Translations under genes and position numbers: made by a program
Source: Paraclostridium hominis
GTDB lineage: Bacteria > Bacillota > Clostridia > Peptostreptococcales > Peptostreptococcaceae
Length of the DNA: 64,000 bases
Reading direction: 5' to 3'
Assembly: GCF_014306135.1 (NCBI RefSeq)
Contig: NZ_JACRWD010000002.1
Coordinates: 124,001 to 188,000 of the forward strand
Notes under the pieces: model-generated
Database searches by the model: none
Told to the model about the DNA's origin: nothing
Seen by the model: only the letters and a program-made list of their open reading frames with translations
Shown: piece by piece, positions 24,585 through 33,971 of the stretch
How positions within the stretch are numbered: the stretch's first letter is position 1
Layout of the letters: each line of letters opens with the position of its first letter

Positions 24585-26369
24585 TTATTTATCCCCCTTA
24601 TATATAGCTTGCTTAGGACATATTTGTGAGCAAACTTCACAGCCTACACAACTAGTTTTATCTATAAAAGCTTTTTTATTTTCTTTGTCAAAAGATATAG
24701 ATGGACATCCTGATTTTATACACAACTTACATCCTATACATAACTTTTTATCTACGTCACATTTTTCTTTAAATACTCCTTCAAATTCTTTTTTGTCTTT
24801 TATAGATAATTTTTTAAGTACACAAGGCCATCTAGTTATAATAACTGAAGGTTCATCAAGTTCTAATGCCCAATCTAAAGTTTTATTAACTTGTTCTAAA
24901 TTATTTGGATCTATAGTTTTAACATTTTTTATTCCACAAGCTAAAACTAATTTTTCTATGTCAATCTCTTCAACTTCTTTACCCTGTAAAGTATATCCTG
25001 TTCCTGGATTTTGTTGATGCCCTGTCATTCCAGTTATTCTATTATCTAATATTACAGATATAGTATTGCTCTTATTATAAGCTATATCTATAAGTGAATT
25101 TATGCCTGTATGGAAAAATGTTGAATCCCCCAAAACTCCAACAACTCTCATATTATTATTTTCCTTCATATTAAATACTTGTTGAGCTCCATGTCCTACA
25201 CTTAAACTAGCTCCCATACATACTATAGAATCTAATGCATTATAAGGAGATGCAAACCCTAATGAATAACATCCTATATCTCCTGATATCATCACATTTT
25301 TTCTTTTACCTATCTCATAAAAGAATCCTCTATGAGGACATCCTGAACATAGTGTTGGTGGTCTTCCTACAACTAAATCTTCATTATATTTTATAGTTTC
25401 TTTATTTTCATTAAAAATAGCTTTTCTTATTACATCTGGAGTCATCTCTCCTGTATATGGAAATATATCTTTTCCTATTACGTCTATTCCCATTGATTTC
25501 ACTTGATCTTCTATGAATTTATCATTTTCTTCTATTACATAAATCTTTTTTACCTTATTAGCAAATTCTTTTATTTTTTTATCTGGCATAGGATTTGTAA
25601 ATCCAAGTTTCAAATAAGATGCATTATCTTTAAATACTTCTTTTGCATATGTATAACAAACACCACTTGATATTATCCCAATTTCATTATTATTTATTTC
25701 CATAAAATTAAGTTCTGTAGTATTTGAATATTCTTTTAATTTATCTAATCTCTTTTCTACTTCTATTCTTAAATTTCTTGCATGTGCAGGAACTGTAACC
25801 CTTTTTTTCACATCTTTTACATAACCTTTAATTTTTATTTCTTCTCTATCAACGCAGTTGACTATTCCTTTAGAATGACACAATCTAGTAGTTACTCTAT
25901 ATAATATCGGTGTGTCATATTTTTCACTAACTTTATAAGCCTCTTTTATCATATCTTTAGCTTCTTGACTAGTTGATGGCTCAAATAATCCTATTTTAGC
26001 AAACTTAGCATAATTTCTATTATCTTGTTCATTCTGAGATGAGTGCATTCCTGGTTCATCTGCTGAAACTAATATCATTCCTCCATTAACCCCTGTATAT
26101 GCAAATGTAAATAATGGATCTGCTGCTACATTTACTCCAACATGCTTCATGCAAGCAAGTGTTCTAGCCCCTGCTATAGAACCACCTATGCTAGCTTCAA
26201 GTGCTACCTTTTCATTTGGAGCCCATTCAGCGAGTATACTATCTTTATACATAGCTATATTTTCTAATATTTCAGTACTTGGAGTTCCTGGATATGCAGA
26301 TGCATATTTAACTCCTGCTTCATAAGCTCCTCGAGCTATAGCTTCATTACCAGTCATTAATAATTTCAT
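24585..26369 (-). CDS. iorA: Indolepyruvate ferredoxin oxidoreductase, alpha subunit
   Basis: 594 residues. The N-terminal pyrimidine-binding domain (GNEAIARGAYEAGVKYASAYPGTPSTE), a middle domain, and a thiamine-diphosphate domain with GDIGCYSLGF and GVLGDSTFFHTGI are followed by a ferredoxin-like tail with two 4Fe-4S motifs, CIGCKLCIKSGCP and CVGCEVCSQICP. It catalyses CoA-dependent oxidative decarboxylation of aryl pyruvates. It lies between the aminotransferase (63 nt) and iorB (1 nt), consistent with a transamination-oxidation route. Confidence 0.94.
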   Translation of the reverse strand: MKLLMTGNEAIARGAYEAGVKYASAYPGTPSTEILENIAMYKDSILAEWAPNEKVALEASIGGSIAGARTLACMKHVGVNVAADPLFTFAYTGVNGGMILVSADEPGMHSSQNEQDNRNYAKFAKIGLFEPSTSQEAKDMIKEAYKVSEKYDTPILYRVTTRLCHSKGIVNCVDREEIKIKGYVKDVKKRVTVPAHARNLRIEVEKRLDKLKEYSNTTELNFMEINNNEIGIISSGVCYTYAKEVFKDNASYLKLGFTNPMPDKKIKEFANKVKKIYVIEENDKFIEDQVKSMGIDVIGKDIFPYTGEMTPDVIRKAIFNENKETIKYNEDLVVGRPPTLCSGCPHRGFFYEIGKRKNVMISGDIGCYSLGFASPYNALDSIVCMGASLSVGHGAQQVFNMKENNNMRVVGVLGDSTFFHTGINSLIDIAYNKSNTISVILDNRITGMTGHQQNPGTGYTLQGKEVEEIDIEKLVLACGIKNVKTIDPNNLEQVNKTLDWALELDEPSVIITRWPCVLKKLSIKDKKEFEGVFKEKCDVDKKLCIGCKLCIKSGCPSISFDKENKKAFIDKTSCVGCEVCSQICPKQAIYKGDK

Positions 26370-26432
26370 ATTTATCCCCCTATATGTAATTTATTAAATC
26401 TATTTAAATTTTTAATTTAAGTTTTATATAAA

Positions 26433-27689
26433 TTAATTCTTTTTATTTACAAAATCTATTGCTTCTTTTATTATTTTAGGTGCTTTTTCACATTTCTCTT
26501 TACTTACAGCACATATTGCAAATCTTATTCCCATTTTAAGTGGTATAGTATAAAGTTTACTTTCTATAGCTTTTTCGCATACTTTCATAGAATTTTCACA
26601 TGGTATACTTATAAAAAAACCATCCCTGTATGGAAGTATATCAAGATTTATCTCTTTAGCTTTGTCTACAAATACTTTAGCTCTTTCTTTTAATAAATTT
26701 TTATATTTGTTTTTTTCATCTTCATATCTTTTTAATTTTTCTTTATCATTTATTATAGATGTTAAAAGTTCCATAGCGCCTCTATTGCAATTTGACCAAT
26801 TTGCTCTTGCTGAATGCGAACAAGAATAATAAAATTCATCAGCTATTTCTTCATCTGATGACACACAAATACAAGCTCCACTTCTCATACCATAAGCAGT
26901 ATATCCTTTTGACATACTAAATCCTATTATTACTAATATATTTTCTGGTAAGTTTGAAAATTTCTCAAAAAATTTCCTTGTATCTTTACCATCTTCTCCT
27001 GAAAAATCTATATATGCTATATCTATAAATAGTATTATTTTCTTTTTATCTTCTAGTGCTACTTTTTTACAAAGGTCTAATATTTTGTCCCATTCTTTAT
27101 CATCTATTGTATACCCTGTAGGATTATGTGCTGGTGTATTAAATATAGTAAAAACTCTTTCCTGATTATATGATATGTTTAAGAATTGATCTTTAAATGA
27201 ATCGAAATTAAAATTTCCTTTTTCATTGAATAAATCATAATTTATAAGCTCTCTATTTATTTCTTCTGAAATAATATTATATGGACCCCAATGCCAATTA
27301 GGTACTAATATTTTTTCATTTTCATTTGTATAATTAAATATTGCCAATTTTATTGAACCTGTTCCACCTGGAGAAGCTACTACTTTTATGTGACCTTTTG
27401 GTATATAATCTTTAAAACATGCTTTTTTTACAGCTTCAATATAATCCTTTTGTCCCGCTATCTGTGCATATGATGCAATTAAAGTATTATCTAAATTTTT
27501 ATATTCATCATATACAGATTCTAATGCTACAAGTTTTCCTTCATCATCTATAAGTGCTCCTATAGTAGAATTTATTACATTTTCTTTTCCATATATATTT
27601 TCATCAATTTGTGCTCTTTCTGATAAATTAAATATTATATCTTCTTCTTTAGGCCAAATAGCATGTTTTGCCACCATTGACTTATTCAT
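26433..27689 (-). CDS. PLP-dependent class I/II aminotransferase
   Basis: 418 residues. Fold-type I features: FNTPAHNPTGYT (cofactor ring contacts), FIDIAYIDFSGEDG (Asp to pyridine N), the Schiff-base Lys in IGFSMSKGYTAYGMRSG, and a C-terminal MGIRFAICAVS Arg. Placed directly upstream of iorA, it probably supplies 2-oxoacids from aromatic or branched amino acids (inference). The start MNKSMVAKHAIWPKEEDII has AGGAGGG upstream. The codY gene ends 51 nt before, with no clear terminator between. Confidence 0.88.
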   Translation of the reverse strand: MNKSMVAKHAIWPKEEDIIFNLSERAQIDENIYGKENVINSTIGALIDDEGKLVALESVYDEYKNLDNTLIASYAQIAGQKDYIEAVKKACFKDYIPKGHIKVVASPGGTGSIKLAIFNYTNENEKILVPNWHWGPYNIISEEINRELINYDLFNEKGNFNFDSFKDQFLNISYNQERVFTIFNTPAHNPTGYTIDDKEWDKILDLCKKVALEDKKKIILFIDIAYIDFSGEDGKDTRKFFEKFSNLPENILVIIGFSMSKGYTAYGMRSGACICVSSDEEIADEFYYSCSHSARANWSNCNRGAMELLTSIINDKEKLKRYEDEKNKYKNLLKERAKVFVDKAKEINLDILPYRDGFFISIPCENSMKVCEKAIESKLYTIPLKMGIRFAICAVSKEKCEKAPKIIKEAIDFVNKKN

Positions 27690-27740
27690 TTAATCCCTCC
27701 TAAATATGTGTATACTTATACATATTAATATTTTTTATCA

Positions 27741-28523
27741 TTAATTAGATTTTACTTTTTCTAATTCTTCTATTAATTTATCATTAAGTACTTTTATATG
27801 CGTACCTTTCATACCTAATGATCTTGATTCTATAACTCCAGCACTTTCGAATTTTCTTAATGCATTTACTATTACAGATCTTGTTATACCTACTCTATCA
27901 GCTATTTTACTAGCAACAAGTAATCCTTCTTTTCCGTTTAATTCTTCAAATATATGTTCTACAGCTTCTAATTCAGAGTAAGATAATGTCCCTATGGCCA
28001 TTTTAACTACAGCTGTTTTTCTCATTTCTTCTTCTAATTGTTCTCCCATAGATCTTAATATTTCAAGACCTATAACTGTAGCACTATATTCCCCTATTAC
28101 TAAGTCATCATCTGTAAACTTTTCATCATATCTAGAAAGTAATAATGTCCCTAATCTTTGTCCACTAGATAATATAGGAACTATAGTTAGGTATTTATCC
28201 TTTCTTTCTGATTCATAAGGGAATAATTCAATCATTTCATCCCCAGTTAAGTTTTCTTTTGTCTCAGCTACTTTTAGTAAGCTCTTTGTATACGTTTCAG
28301 GAAACATTTTCTTATGTGTTTCTTGATCTTCTATAACTGAACTATCTTTTTCAACATTAAGATATACGCCTAATATTTTCCCTTTAGTACTTACTACATA
28401 CGCATTAGAGTTTAAAACTTCACCTAATGCTTCAGCTAATAAACTAAAAGATACACTACTACCACCACTAGTTTGTAATGTCTTATTTATTTTTCTTGTT
28501 TTCTCTAGCATTTGACTCGCCAT
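27741..28523 (-). CDS. codY: GTP-sensing pleiotropic repressor CodY
   Basis: 260 residues in the CodY layout: N-terminal GAF domain that binds branched-chain amino acids (MLEKTRKINKTLQTSGGSSVS onward in two parts), and a C-terminal winged helix with SELEAVEHIFEELNG and KIADRVGITRSVIVNALRKFESAG. It represses nutrient-scavenging and, in C. difficile, toxin genes when amino acids and GTP are high. An ATG at 28523 follows GAGGAG. A CodY box overlaps the brnQ promoter in this window. Its own promoter lies at 28611-28639. Confidence 0.97.
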   Translation of the reverse strand: MASQMLEKTRKINKTLQTSGGSSVSFSLLAEALGEVLNSNAYVVSTKGKILGVYLNVEKDSSVIEDQETHKKMFPETYTKSLLKVAETKENLTGDEMIELFPYESERKDKYLTIVPILSSGQRLGTLLLSRYDEKFTDDDLVIGEYSATVIGLEILRSMGEQLEEEMRKTAVVKMAIGTLSYSELEAVEHIFEELNGKEGLLVASKIADRVGITRSVIVNALRKFESAGVIESRSLGMKGTHIKVLNDKLIEELEKVKSN

Positions 28524-28610
28524 CTATTAATCATCTCCTCATGAAGTTTGGCTACTTTTATAACCCTTAATACATTTATATTGCATAACGTTCTTGCTTT
28601 AGCAATTGTC

Positions 28611-28639
28611 ATCTTATCATAATTTAAAATCTTTTTCAA
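28611..28639 (-). promoter_or_regulatory. Promoter of codY
   Basis: TTGAAA, 17-nt spacer, TAAGAT on the minus strand in the topA-codY gap, about 95 nt before the codY start. Confidence 0.6.
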
Positions 28640-28663
28640 TACTATTAATTGCTTTTCAACACA

Positions 28664-30766
28664 TTATTTGCTATTTTCGCTGCTTTTATCATTATTTTCT
28701 AAATTTTTAACTTTTTTGCATTCTTTATTAGAGCAAATTACTTTTGTCTCTGACTTAGTTACTTTTTCTATTAAATATGAATTACATTCACTGCATAGCT
28801 CTCCAGTTGGTTTGTTCCATGATATAAAATCACATTCAGGATAATTAGAACATCCGTAAAAAGCCTTACCTTTTTTAGATTTTCTAAGTATTATATCTCC
28901 TTTATTGCACTTTGGACATTTCACTCCAACTTTATTAACTAATGGTTTAGTTGTTTTACACTCAGGATAGTTTTTACAAGCTATGAACTTGCCAAATCTA
29001 CCATATTTTATAACCATGTTAGATCCACAAGTCTCACAGATTTCATCAGTTTCTTCATCCATATTTATTTTTTCAATATTTTCAATTGCTACTTCTATTG
29101 CTTCTTTTAAAGGTGCATATACATCAGCTACAACTTCTTTCCAATATATATTTCCCTCTTCAACATCGTCTAACATATTTTCCATATCTGCAGTAAAATC
29201 TACATCAACAAACTTTTGGAAATTTTCTTCTAATATATTAGTAACTATTTTTCCTAGTTCAGTTGGACACAAGCTTGATCCGTTTTTTTCAACATATTCT
29301 CTATTAAGTATAGTAGCTATAGTTGGAGCATAAGTAGATGGTCTTCCTATTCCTAATTCTTCTAGTGTTTTTACTAAACTAGCCTCTGTATATCTTGCTG
29401 GAGGTTGAGTAAAGTGTTGATTAGGTGTTATATTTTCAGTAGTTAATTTATCTTTTTCACATACTAAAGGAAGTAATTTATCTTCTCTATCTGTAAAATT
29501 GTATACTTTAGTGTATCCATCAAACTTTAATTTTGAACCTGTTGCTTTAAATACAATATTATCAACTTTACAAATTAAGTTTAAAGTATCAAATACTGAA
29601 TCTTCCATTTGACTTGCTACAAATCTTCTCCAAATTAAATCATATAGTTTATATTGATCTCTACTTAAAGATGATTTTATTTTGTTTGGAGTTCTATCTA
29701 CAGATGTCGGCCTTATAGCCTCATGTGCATCTTGAACTTTTTTAGATTCAGCTTTAACTTTTTTCTTATCTTCAAATTTATAATATTTTTCATTAAATTC
29801 TTCAAGTATAAATTCTTTTGCTTTTTCCTTAGCTTCTTCTGATATTCTCTTTGAATCTGTTCTTATATATGAAATTAAACCGACAGTTCCTTCACCTTCG
29901 ATATCTATACCTTCATATAACTCTTGTGCAATCATCATTGTCTTTTTAGTTGTAAATCCAAGTTTATTTGCAGCTTCTTGTTGAAGCATACTTGTTGTAA
30001 ATGGTTTTGGAGCCGATTTTCTTCTTGATTTAGACTCTATACTATTTACAATTAAATCTTTATCTTTAATTCTATCTAATATATTGTCTACTTGTTCCTT
30101 AGTTTCAAGTTCTACCTTTTTATCATCTTCACCATAGAATTTTAAACTTAAGTTTTCTCCTTCTTTTGTTTTAGCTTCTAATTCTATAGTCCAATATTCC
30201 TTAGGTATAAACTCTTCTATTTCTTTTTCTCTATCACATATTAGTTTTGTAGTAACAGATTGTACTCTACCTGCACTAAGCCCTTTTCTTATCTTTTGCC
30301 AAAGTATAGGACTTATTTGGTATCCTAATAATCTATCTAAAACACGTCTTGCCTGTTGTGCATCTACTAAATCTAAGTCAATATTTCTAGGATCTTTTAT
30401 AGCTTTTTTTATAGCATCTTTAGTTATTTCATGAAATTCTATTCTACAGTTTTCTGTATCATCTAGGCCTAATATATGAGCTAGATGCCAAGATATAGCC
30501 TCACCTTCTCTATCGGGGTCGGTTGCTAAAAAGACTTTCTTTGATTTTTTTGCCTCTTTTTTTAATTCCTTTATTACATCCCCTTTACCTCTTATATTTA
30601 TATATTGAGGTTCGAAATTATTATCTATATCTACTCCTAATTTACTTTTAGGTAAATCCCTTACGTGACCTACTGATGCTTTTACTGTATAATGACTCTT
30701 TCCTAAAAATTTTTCTATGGTTTTAGCTTTTGCAGGCGACTCAACGATGACTAAGCTTTTTGCCAT
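28664..30766 (-). CDS. topA: DNA topoisomerase I
   Basis: 700 residues from ATG 30766 (MAKSLVIVESPAKAKTIEKF); the ORF can be extended to a TTG 18 nt upstream but the GGGGGTGTGG ribosome-binding site lies between. Toprim motifs (ESPAKAKTI, TDPDREGEAISWHL) and the catalytic Tyr in GLISYIRTDSKRIS are present. Three C-terminal Cys4 zinc ribbons start at CETCGSNM, CPKCNKGD and CSECNSYL. It relaxes negative supercoils. It follows dprA, a usual Firmicute order (dprA-topA-codY). Confidence 0.97.
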   Translation of the reverse strand: MAKSLVIVESPAKAKTIEKFLGKSHYTVKASVGHVRDLPKSKLGVDIDNNFEPQYINIRGKGDVIKELKKEAKKSKKVFLATDPDREGEAISWHLAHILGLDDTENCRIEFHEITKDAIKKAIKDPRNIDLDLVDAQQARRVLDRLLGYQISPILWQKIRKGLSAGRVQSVTTKLICDREKEIEEFIPKEYWTIELEAKTKEGENLSLKFYGEDDKKVELETKEQVDNILDRIKDKDLIVNSIESKSRRKSAPKPFTTSMLQQEAANKLGFTTKKTMMIAQELYEGIDIEGEGTVGLISYIRTDSKRISEEAKEKAKEFILEEFNEKYYKFEDKKKVKAESKKVQDAHEAIRPTSVDRTPNKIKSSLSRDQYKLYDLIWRRFVASQMEDSVFDTLNLICKVDNIVFKATGSKLKFDGYTKVYNFTDREDKLLPLVCEKDKLTTENITPNQHFTQPPARYTEASLVKTLEELGIGRPSTYAPTIATILNREYVEKNGSSLCPTELGKIVTNILEENFQKFVDVDFTADMENMLDDVEEGNIYWKEVVADVYAPLKEAIEVAIENIEKINMDEETDEICETCGSNMVIKYGRFGKFIACKNYPECKTTKPLVNKVGVKCPKCNKGDIILRKSKKGKAFYGCSNYPECDFISWNKPTGELCSECNSYLIEKVTKSETKVICSNKECKKVKNLENNDKSSENSK

Positions 30767-30794
30767 ATAACCACACCCCCACAATTTTTTAATT

Positions 30795-31883
30795 CTATTT
30801 TACACTATATATCTTATTTCGCATTTCTACAACCATTCCTTCTATTTCAAGAGTATTTAAAATGCAATTTATATCTTGTATATTCATATTAGTATAATCA
30901 CAAATTCTATCTATATGCAAGCTTCCTTTCATTTTTATAATGTCAAAAATGCTTTTTTGAACACCCTTTAATGGCTTATTATCACTATTATTAGGTATTT
31001 TATTAAAATTATTTAAATTATATTCATTTATTATATCTTCTATATCATCAACAAGTTTTGCTCCTTCTTTTATTATTTTATGGCAACCCTTGCTCATATC
31101 TGAATTAATATTACCCGGTATAGCAAAAACGTTTTTACCCTGCTCAAGTGCAAAGTCAACAGTTATTAATGCCCCACTCTTTTTAGCGGCCTCAACTACT
31201 ATAACCCCTTCACTTATCCCACTTATTATTCTATTTCTAGCAGGATAATTACCTACAGATACAGGATGTTCTACATTATACTCTGATATTAAAAGTCCTC
31301 CATCTTCTAGGATTTTTTCAGATAACTTTAAATTACTTTTAGGAAGAGGGTTCTCAACTCCCGAACCTAATACTGCTATAGTCTTTGATTTTCCTTTTAT
31401 ACAACCTTTGTGTGAGTGTTCATCTATTCCTATAGCCATACCACTAATTATGTTTATACCACAATTAGATAGTTTTTCACTCATATTTTGAGCACACCAT
31501 ATTCCATATGGTGTAGGTTTTCTTGATCCAACCATAGCTAATGATAAATTATTTATTTGATTTACATCTCCTTTGTAAAAAAGTATACTTGGACAATTAT
31601 AAATATGCTTTAATTTAGAAGGATATATACTTTCATCTTTACTCATATAATTTACACTATACTTTTGTAATTTCTCTTTTATAGAGTCTATGTAAGTACG
31701 ACTTTTATATTTTACTATATTCTGCTTAATATTTAAATTTATATTTTCTAATTTTAATATATCTTTATCTGAAAAATCTATAAGTTCTTCAATATTTGAT
31801 ACACTATCTTCTATCTTTTCAATAGTTTTATTTCCTATCCCACCTATAGATAACAGCCATAAATATGTATCTTTTTTATCCAT
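30795..31883 (-). CDS. dprA: DNA processing protein DprA
   Basis: 362 residues with an N-terminal HhH-like region (SIGGIGNKTIEKIEDS), the Rossmann core (MVGSRKPTPYGIWCAQ, IISGMAIGIDEHSHKG, AVLGSGVENPLPKSN, EYNVEHPVSVGNYPARNRII) and a C-terminal winged-helix segment. It loads RecA on incoming single-stranded DNA during transformation and is widespread in species not known to be competent. It lies 25 nt after comM and 28 nt before the topA start. Confidence 0.95.
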   Translation of the reverse strand: MDKKDTYLWLLSIGGIGNKTIEKIEDSVSNIEELIDFSDKDILKLENINLNIKQNIVKYKSRTYIDSIKEKLQKYSVNYMSKDESIYPSKLKHIYNCPSILFYKGDVNQINNLSLAMVGSRKPTPYGIWCAQNMSEKLSNCGINIISGMAIGIDEHSHKGCIKGKSKTIAVLGSGVENPLPKSNLKLSEKILEDGGLLISEYNVEHPVSVGNYPARNRIISGISEGVIVVEAAKKSGALITVDFALEQGKNVFAIPGNINSDMSKGCHKIIKEGAKLVDDIEDIINEYNLNNFNKIPNNSDNKPLKGVQKSIFDIIKMKGSLHIDRICDYTNMNIQDINCILNTLEIEGMVVEMRNKIYSVK

Positions 31884-31908
31884 TATTCACCTCTAAGTTA
31901 AAACTATT

Positions 31909-33435
31909 TTATTCAGCCATAAAGTAGTTATAGTAAGCTTTTCTAAAAGAAAAAGCTTCTAGTATATGGTTTTGTTCTATAAATTCTTTTTCATCTAAAT
32001 CAGCTATAGTTCTGGCCATTTTAATTAATTTTATGTAACTTCTATTGCCTAAATTATATTTATTAAATATAGTCTTTAAAATATTATTTGCCTCATTAGT
32101 TAATATACAATATAAATCAATTTTAGAAGATTTTATTTCATTATTAAATTCTATATTTTCATATTTAAATCTATTCTTTTGTATATTTCTAGCTTTATCT
32201 ACCCTTTTCTTTATATCTATTGATTTTTCTTCAATTTTATTACTATTAAACTCATCATAAGGTATGGAATTTACTTCTATAAACATATCAAATCGATCTA
32301 GTAAAGGTCCTGACATTTTATTTAAATATCTATTAACCTCATAAGATCTACATTTACATTCTTTATCTGACATATAAAATCCACAAGGACATGGATTCAT
32401 AGCTCCTATAAACATAGTATCACATGGATATCTTAAACTCATCTTTACTCTAGATACATTTATATACTTATCTTCTATAGGCTGTCTTAATGTTTCTAAT
32501 ATCTTTTTATCAAACTCTGCTATCTCATCTAAAAACAGTATCCCCTTATGTGCAAGTACAACTTCTCCAGGTTTTGCATCAATTCCACCACCAATTAGTG
32601 ATTGCCTAGTTGCAGTATGATGTGGAGATCTAAAAGGCCTAGATTTTACTATTCCTTCATTGTCTTTCATAAGTCCTGCAGCACTATATATTTTGCTCAC
32701 TTCTAAAATTTCTTCTTCATTAATTTCAGGCAATATAGTTCTTATTCTCTTCGCTATCATGGTTTTTCCTGAACCTGGAGGACCTATCATTAAAAAATTG
32801 TGATTTCCTGCTGCTGCTATCTCAGCACCTCTTTTTACAAAGTAATTGCCTTTTATATCTGCAAAATCCTCATCATATTCTTCTTTATTATGAATAATTT
32901 CTCTTTTACTTGAAATTATATCTACTTCCTTATTTATAAACCTTATACATTCATTTAAATTATTTATAGGGATTATATCTATACCTTTTATAAATAAAGC
33001 TTCTCTTTCATTTTCTTTAGGCAAAAATATTCTTTTTATACCCTTATTTTTGGCATTTATAACTAAAGATAAAACTCCTTTTACTTTTCTTAGTTTACCA
33101 TCTAGTGATAGTTCACCTATAAATACACTTTCATCCATATATTTATCATCTTCTTTTATAAGACTTCTCAGTATTCCTATGGATATGGGTAAATCAAAAT
33201 ATGCACCTTCTTTTTTCATATCAGCTGGTGATAAATTTACTACTATTCGTGAGTTCGGAAACTTATATCCACTATTTAATATAGCAGATTTAACTCTTTC
33301 TCTAGATTCTTTTATTGATGTGCCTGCTAACCCAACTATATTAAAACTGGGTATCCCATTTGTTATATCAACCTCTACTTTTACTATTATTCCTTCAATA
33401 CCTAATAATGTACTAGACTTTATGATACTTAACAT
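31909..33435 (-). CDS. comM: YifB/ComM family AAA+ ATPase
   Basis: 508 residues. The N-terminal Lon-like S5 fold (IKSSTLLGIEGIIVKVEVDI), Walker A GPPGSGKTMIAKRI, the Mg-chelatase-like core (FRSPHHTATRQSLIGGG, LFLDEIAEF) and a C-terminal domain with a four-Cys cluster (CPCGFYMSDKECKC) are seen. ComM is a branch-migration helicase for natural transformation in Gram-negatives; its role in clostridia is untested. It neighbours dprA and yraN. Confidence 0.94.
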   Translation of the reverse strand: MLSIIKSSTLLGIEGIIVKVEVDITNGIPSFNIVGLAGTSIKESRERVKSAILNSGYKFPNSRIVVNLSPADMKKEGAYFDLPISIGILRSLIKEDDKYMDESVFIGELSLDGKLRKVKGVLSLVINAKNKGIKRIFLPKENEREALFIKGIDIIPINNLNECIRFINKEVDIISSKREIIHNKEEYDEDFADIKGNYFVKRGAEIAAAGNHNFLMIGPPGSGKTMIAKRIRTILPEINEEEILEVSKIYSAAGLMKDNEGIVKSRPFRSPHHTATRQSLIGGGIDAKPGEVVLAHKGILFLDEIAEFDKKILETLRQPIEDKYINVSRVKMSLRYPCDTMFIGAMNPCPCGFYMSDKECKCRSYEVNRYLNKMSGPLLDRFDMFIEVNSIPYDEFNSNKIEEKSIDIKKRVDKARNIQKNRFKYENIEFNNEIKSSKIDLYCILTNEANNILKTIFNKYNLGNRSYIKLIKMARTIADLDEKEFIEQNHILEAFSFRKAYYNYFMAE

Positions 33436-33461
33436 TTATTTACCTCTTTTTTTAATTATTT

Positions 33462-33806
33462 CTAAAAAGCATTTTCGATATGGTTTATTTTATTATCTTT
33501 TAAATAAACTTCTATAACATCAAATCTTACTGGCATTTCTTCTAATTTATGTTTTAATATATAGTATTTTGCTACATTTACTATCTTTGTTTTCTTTTTG
33601 TAATTTACAGATTCTGATGGATACCCATACTTTATATTACTTCTAGACTTTACTTCTACAAATAATATTTCATCATTTAATTTTGCTATTATATCTATTT
33701 CTCCAGATTTTATTTTAAATTTATTTTCTATTATATAAGCACCTTTAGATTGTAAGTATTTAGTTGCTAAACTTTCACCTAAATCTCCTTTTTGTATATT
33801 ATTCAT
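33462..33806 (-). CDS. YraN family putative endonuclease (UPF0102)
   Basis: 114 residues from ATG 33806 (MNNIQKGDLGESLATKYLQ), preceded by GAGGAAAG. The restriction-endonuclease-like core has GEIDIIAKLNDEILFVEVKSRS, a D-ExK arrangement. The ORF extends 14 codons upstream to another possible start, but that stretch contains the ribosome-binding site. Function in vivo is unknown; it is generally linked to rnhB and comM as here. Confidence 0.9.
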   Translation of the reverse strand: MNNIQKGDLGESLATKYLQSKGAYIIENKFKIKSGEIDIIAKLNDEILFVEVKSRSNIKYGYPSESVNYKKKTKIVNVAKYYILKHKLEEMPVRFDVIEVYLKDNKINHIENAF

Positions 33807-33909
33807 AAAAACTTTCCTCATTATAATTTTTTTCTTAAGTATTGTCATTACTTTATCTTTGTATACAAATTTAAAATGTAATTTTTTTAATTTATCAAAA
33901 TTAAATAAA

Positions 33910-33953
33910 AAATAACAAAGGATAATGTAAACTTACATTATCCTTTGTTATTT
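33910..33953. terminator. Terminator after the alpha-hydroxy-acid oxidase-like gene
   Basis: Perfect 21-bp arms with a 2-nt loop, followed by A- or T-runs on either strand; 19 nt after the gene stop. Confidence 0.9.
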
Positions 33954-33971
33954 TTTATTTATAATATCTTT

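Noticed and set aside
26370..27740. T-box or CodY box before the aminotransferase operon
   Set aside because: The 51-nt gap is too short for a T-box, and the only dyad (ATATGT..ACATAT) does not match the CodY motif.
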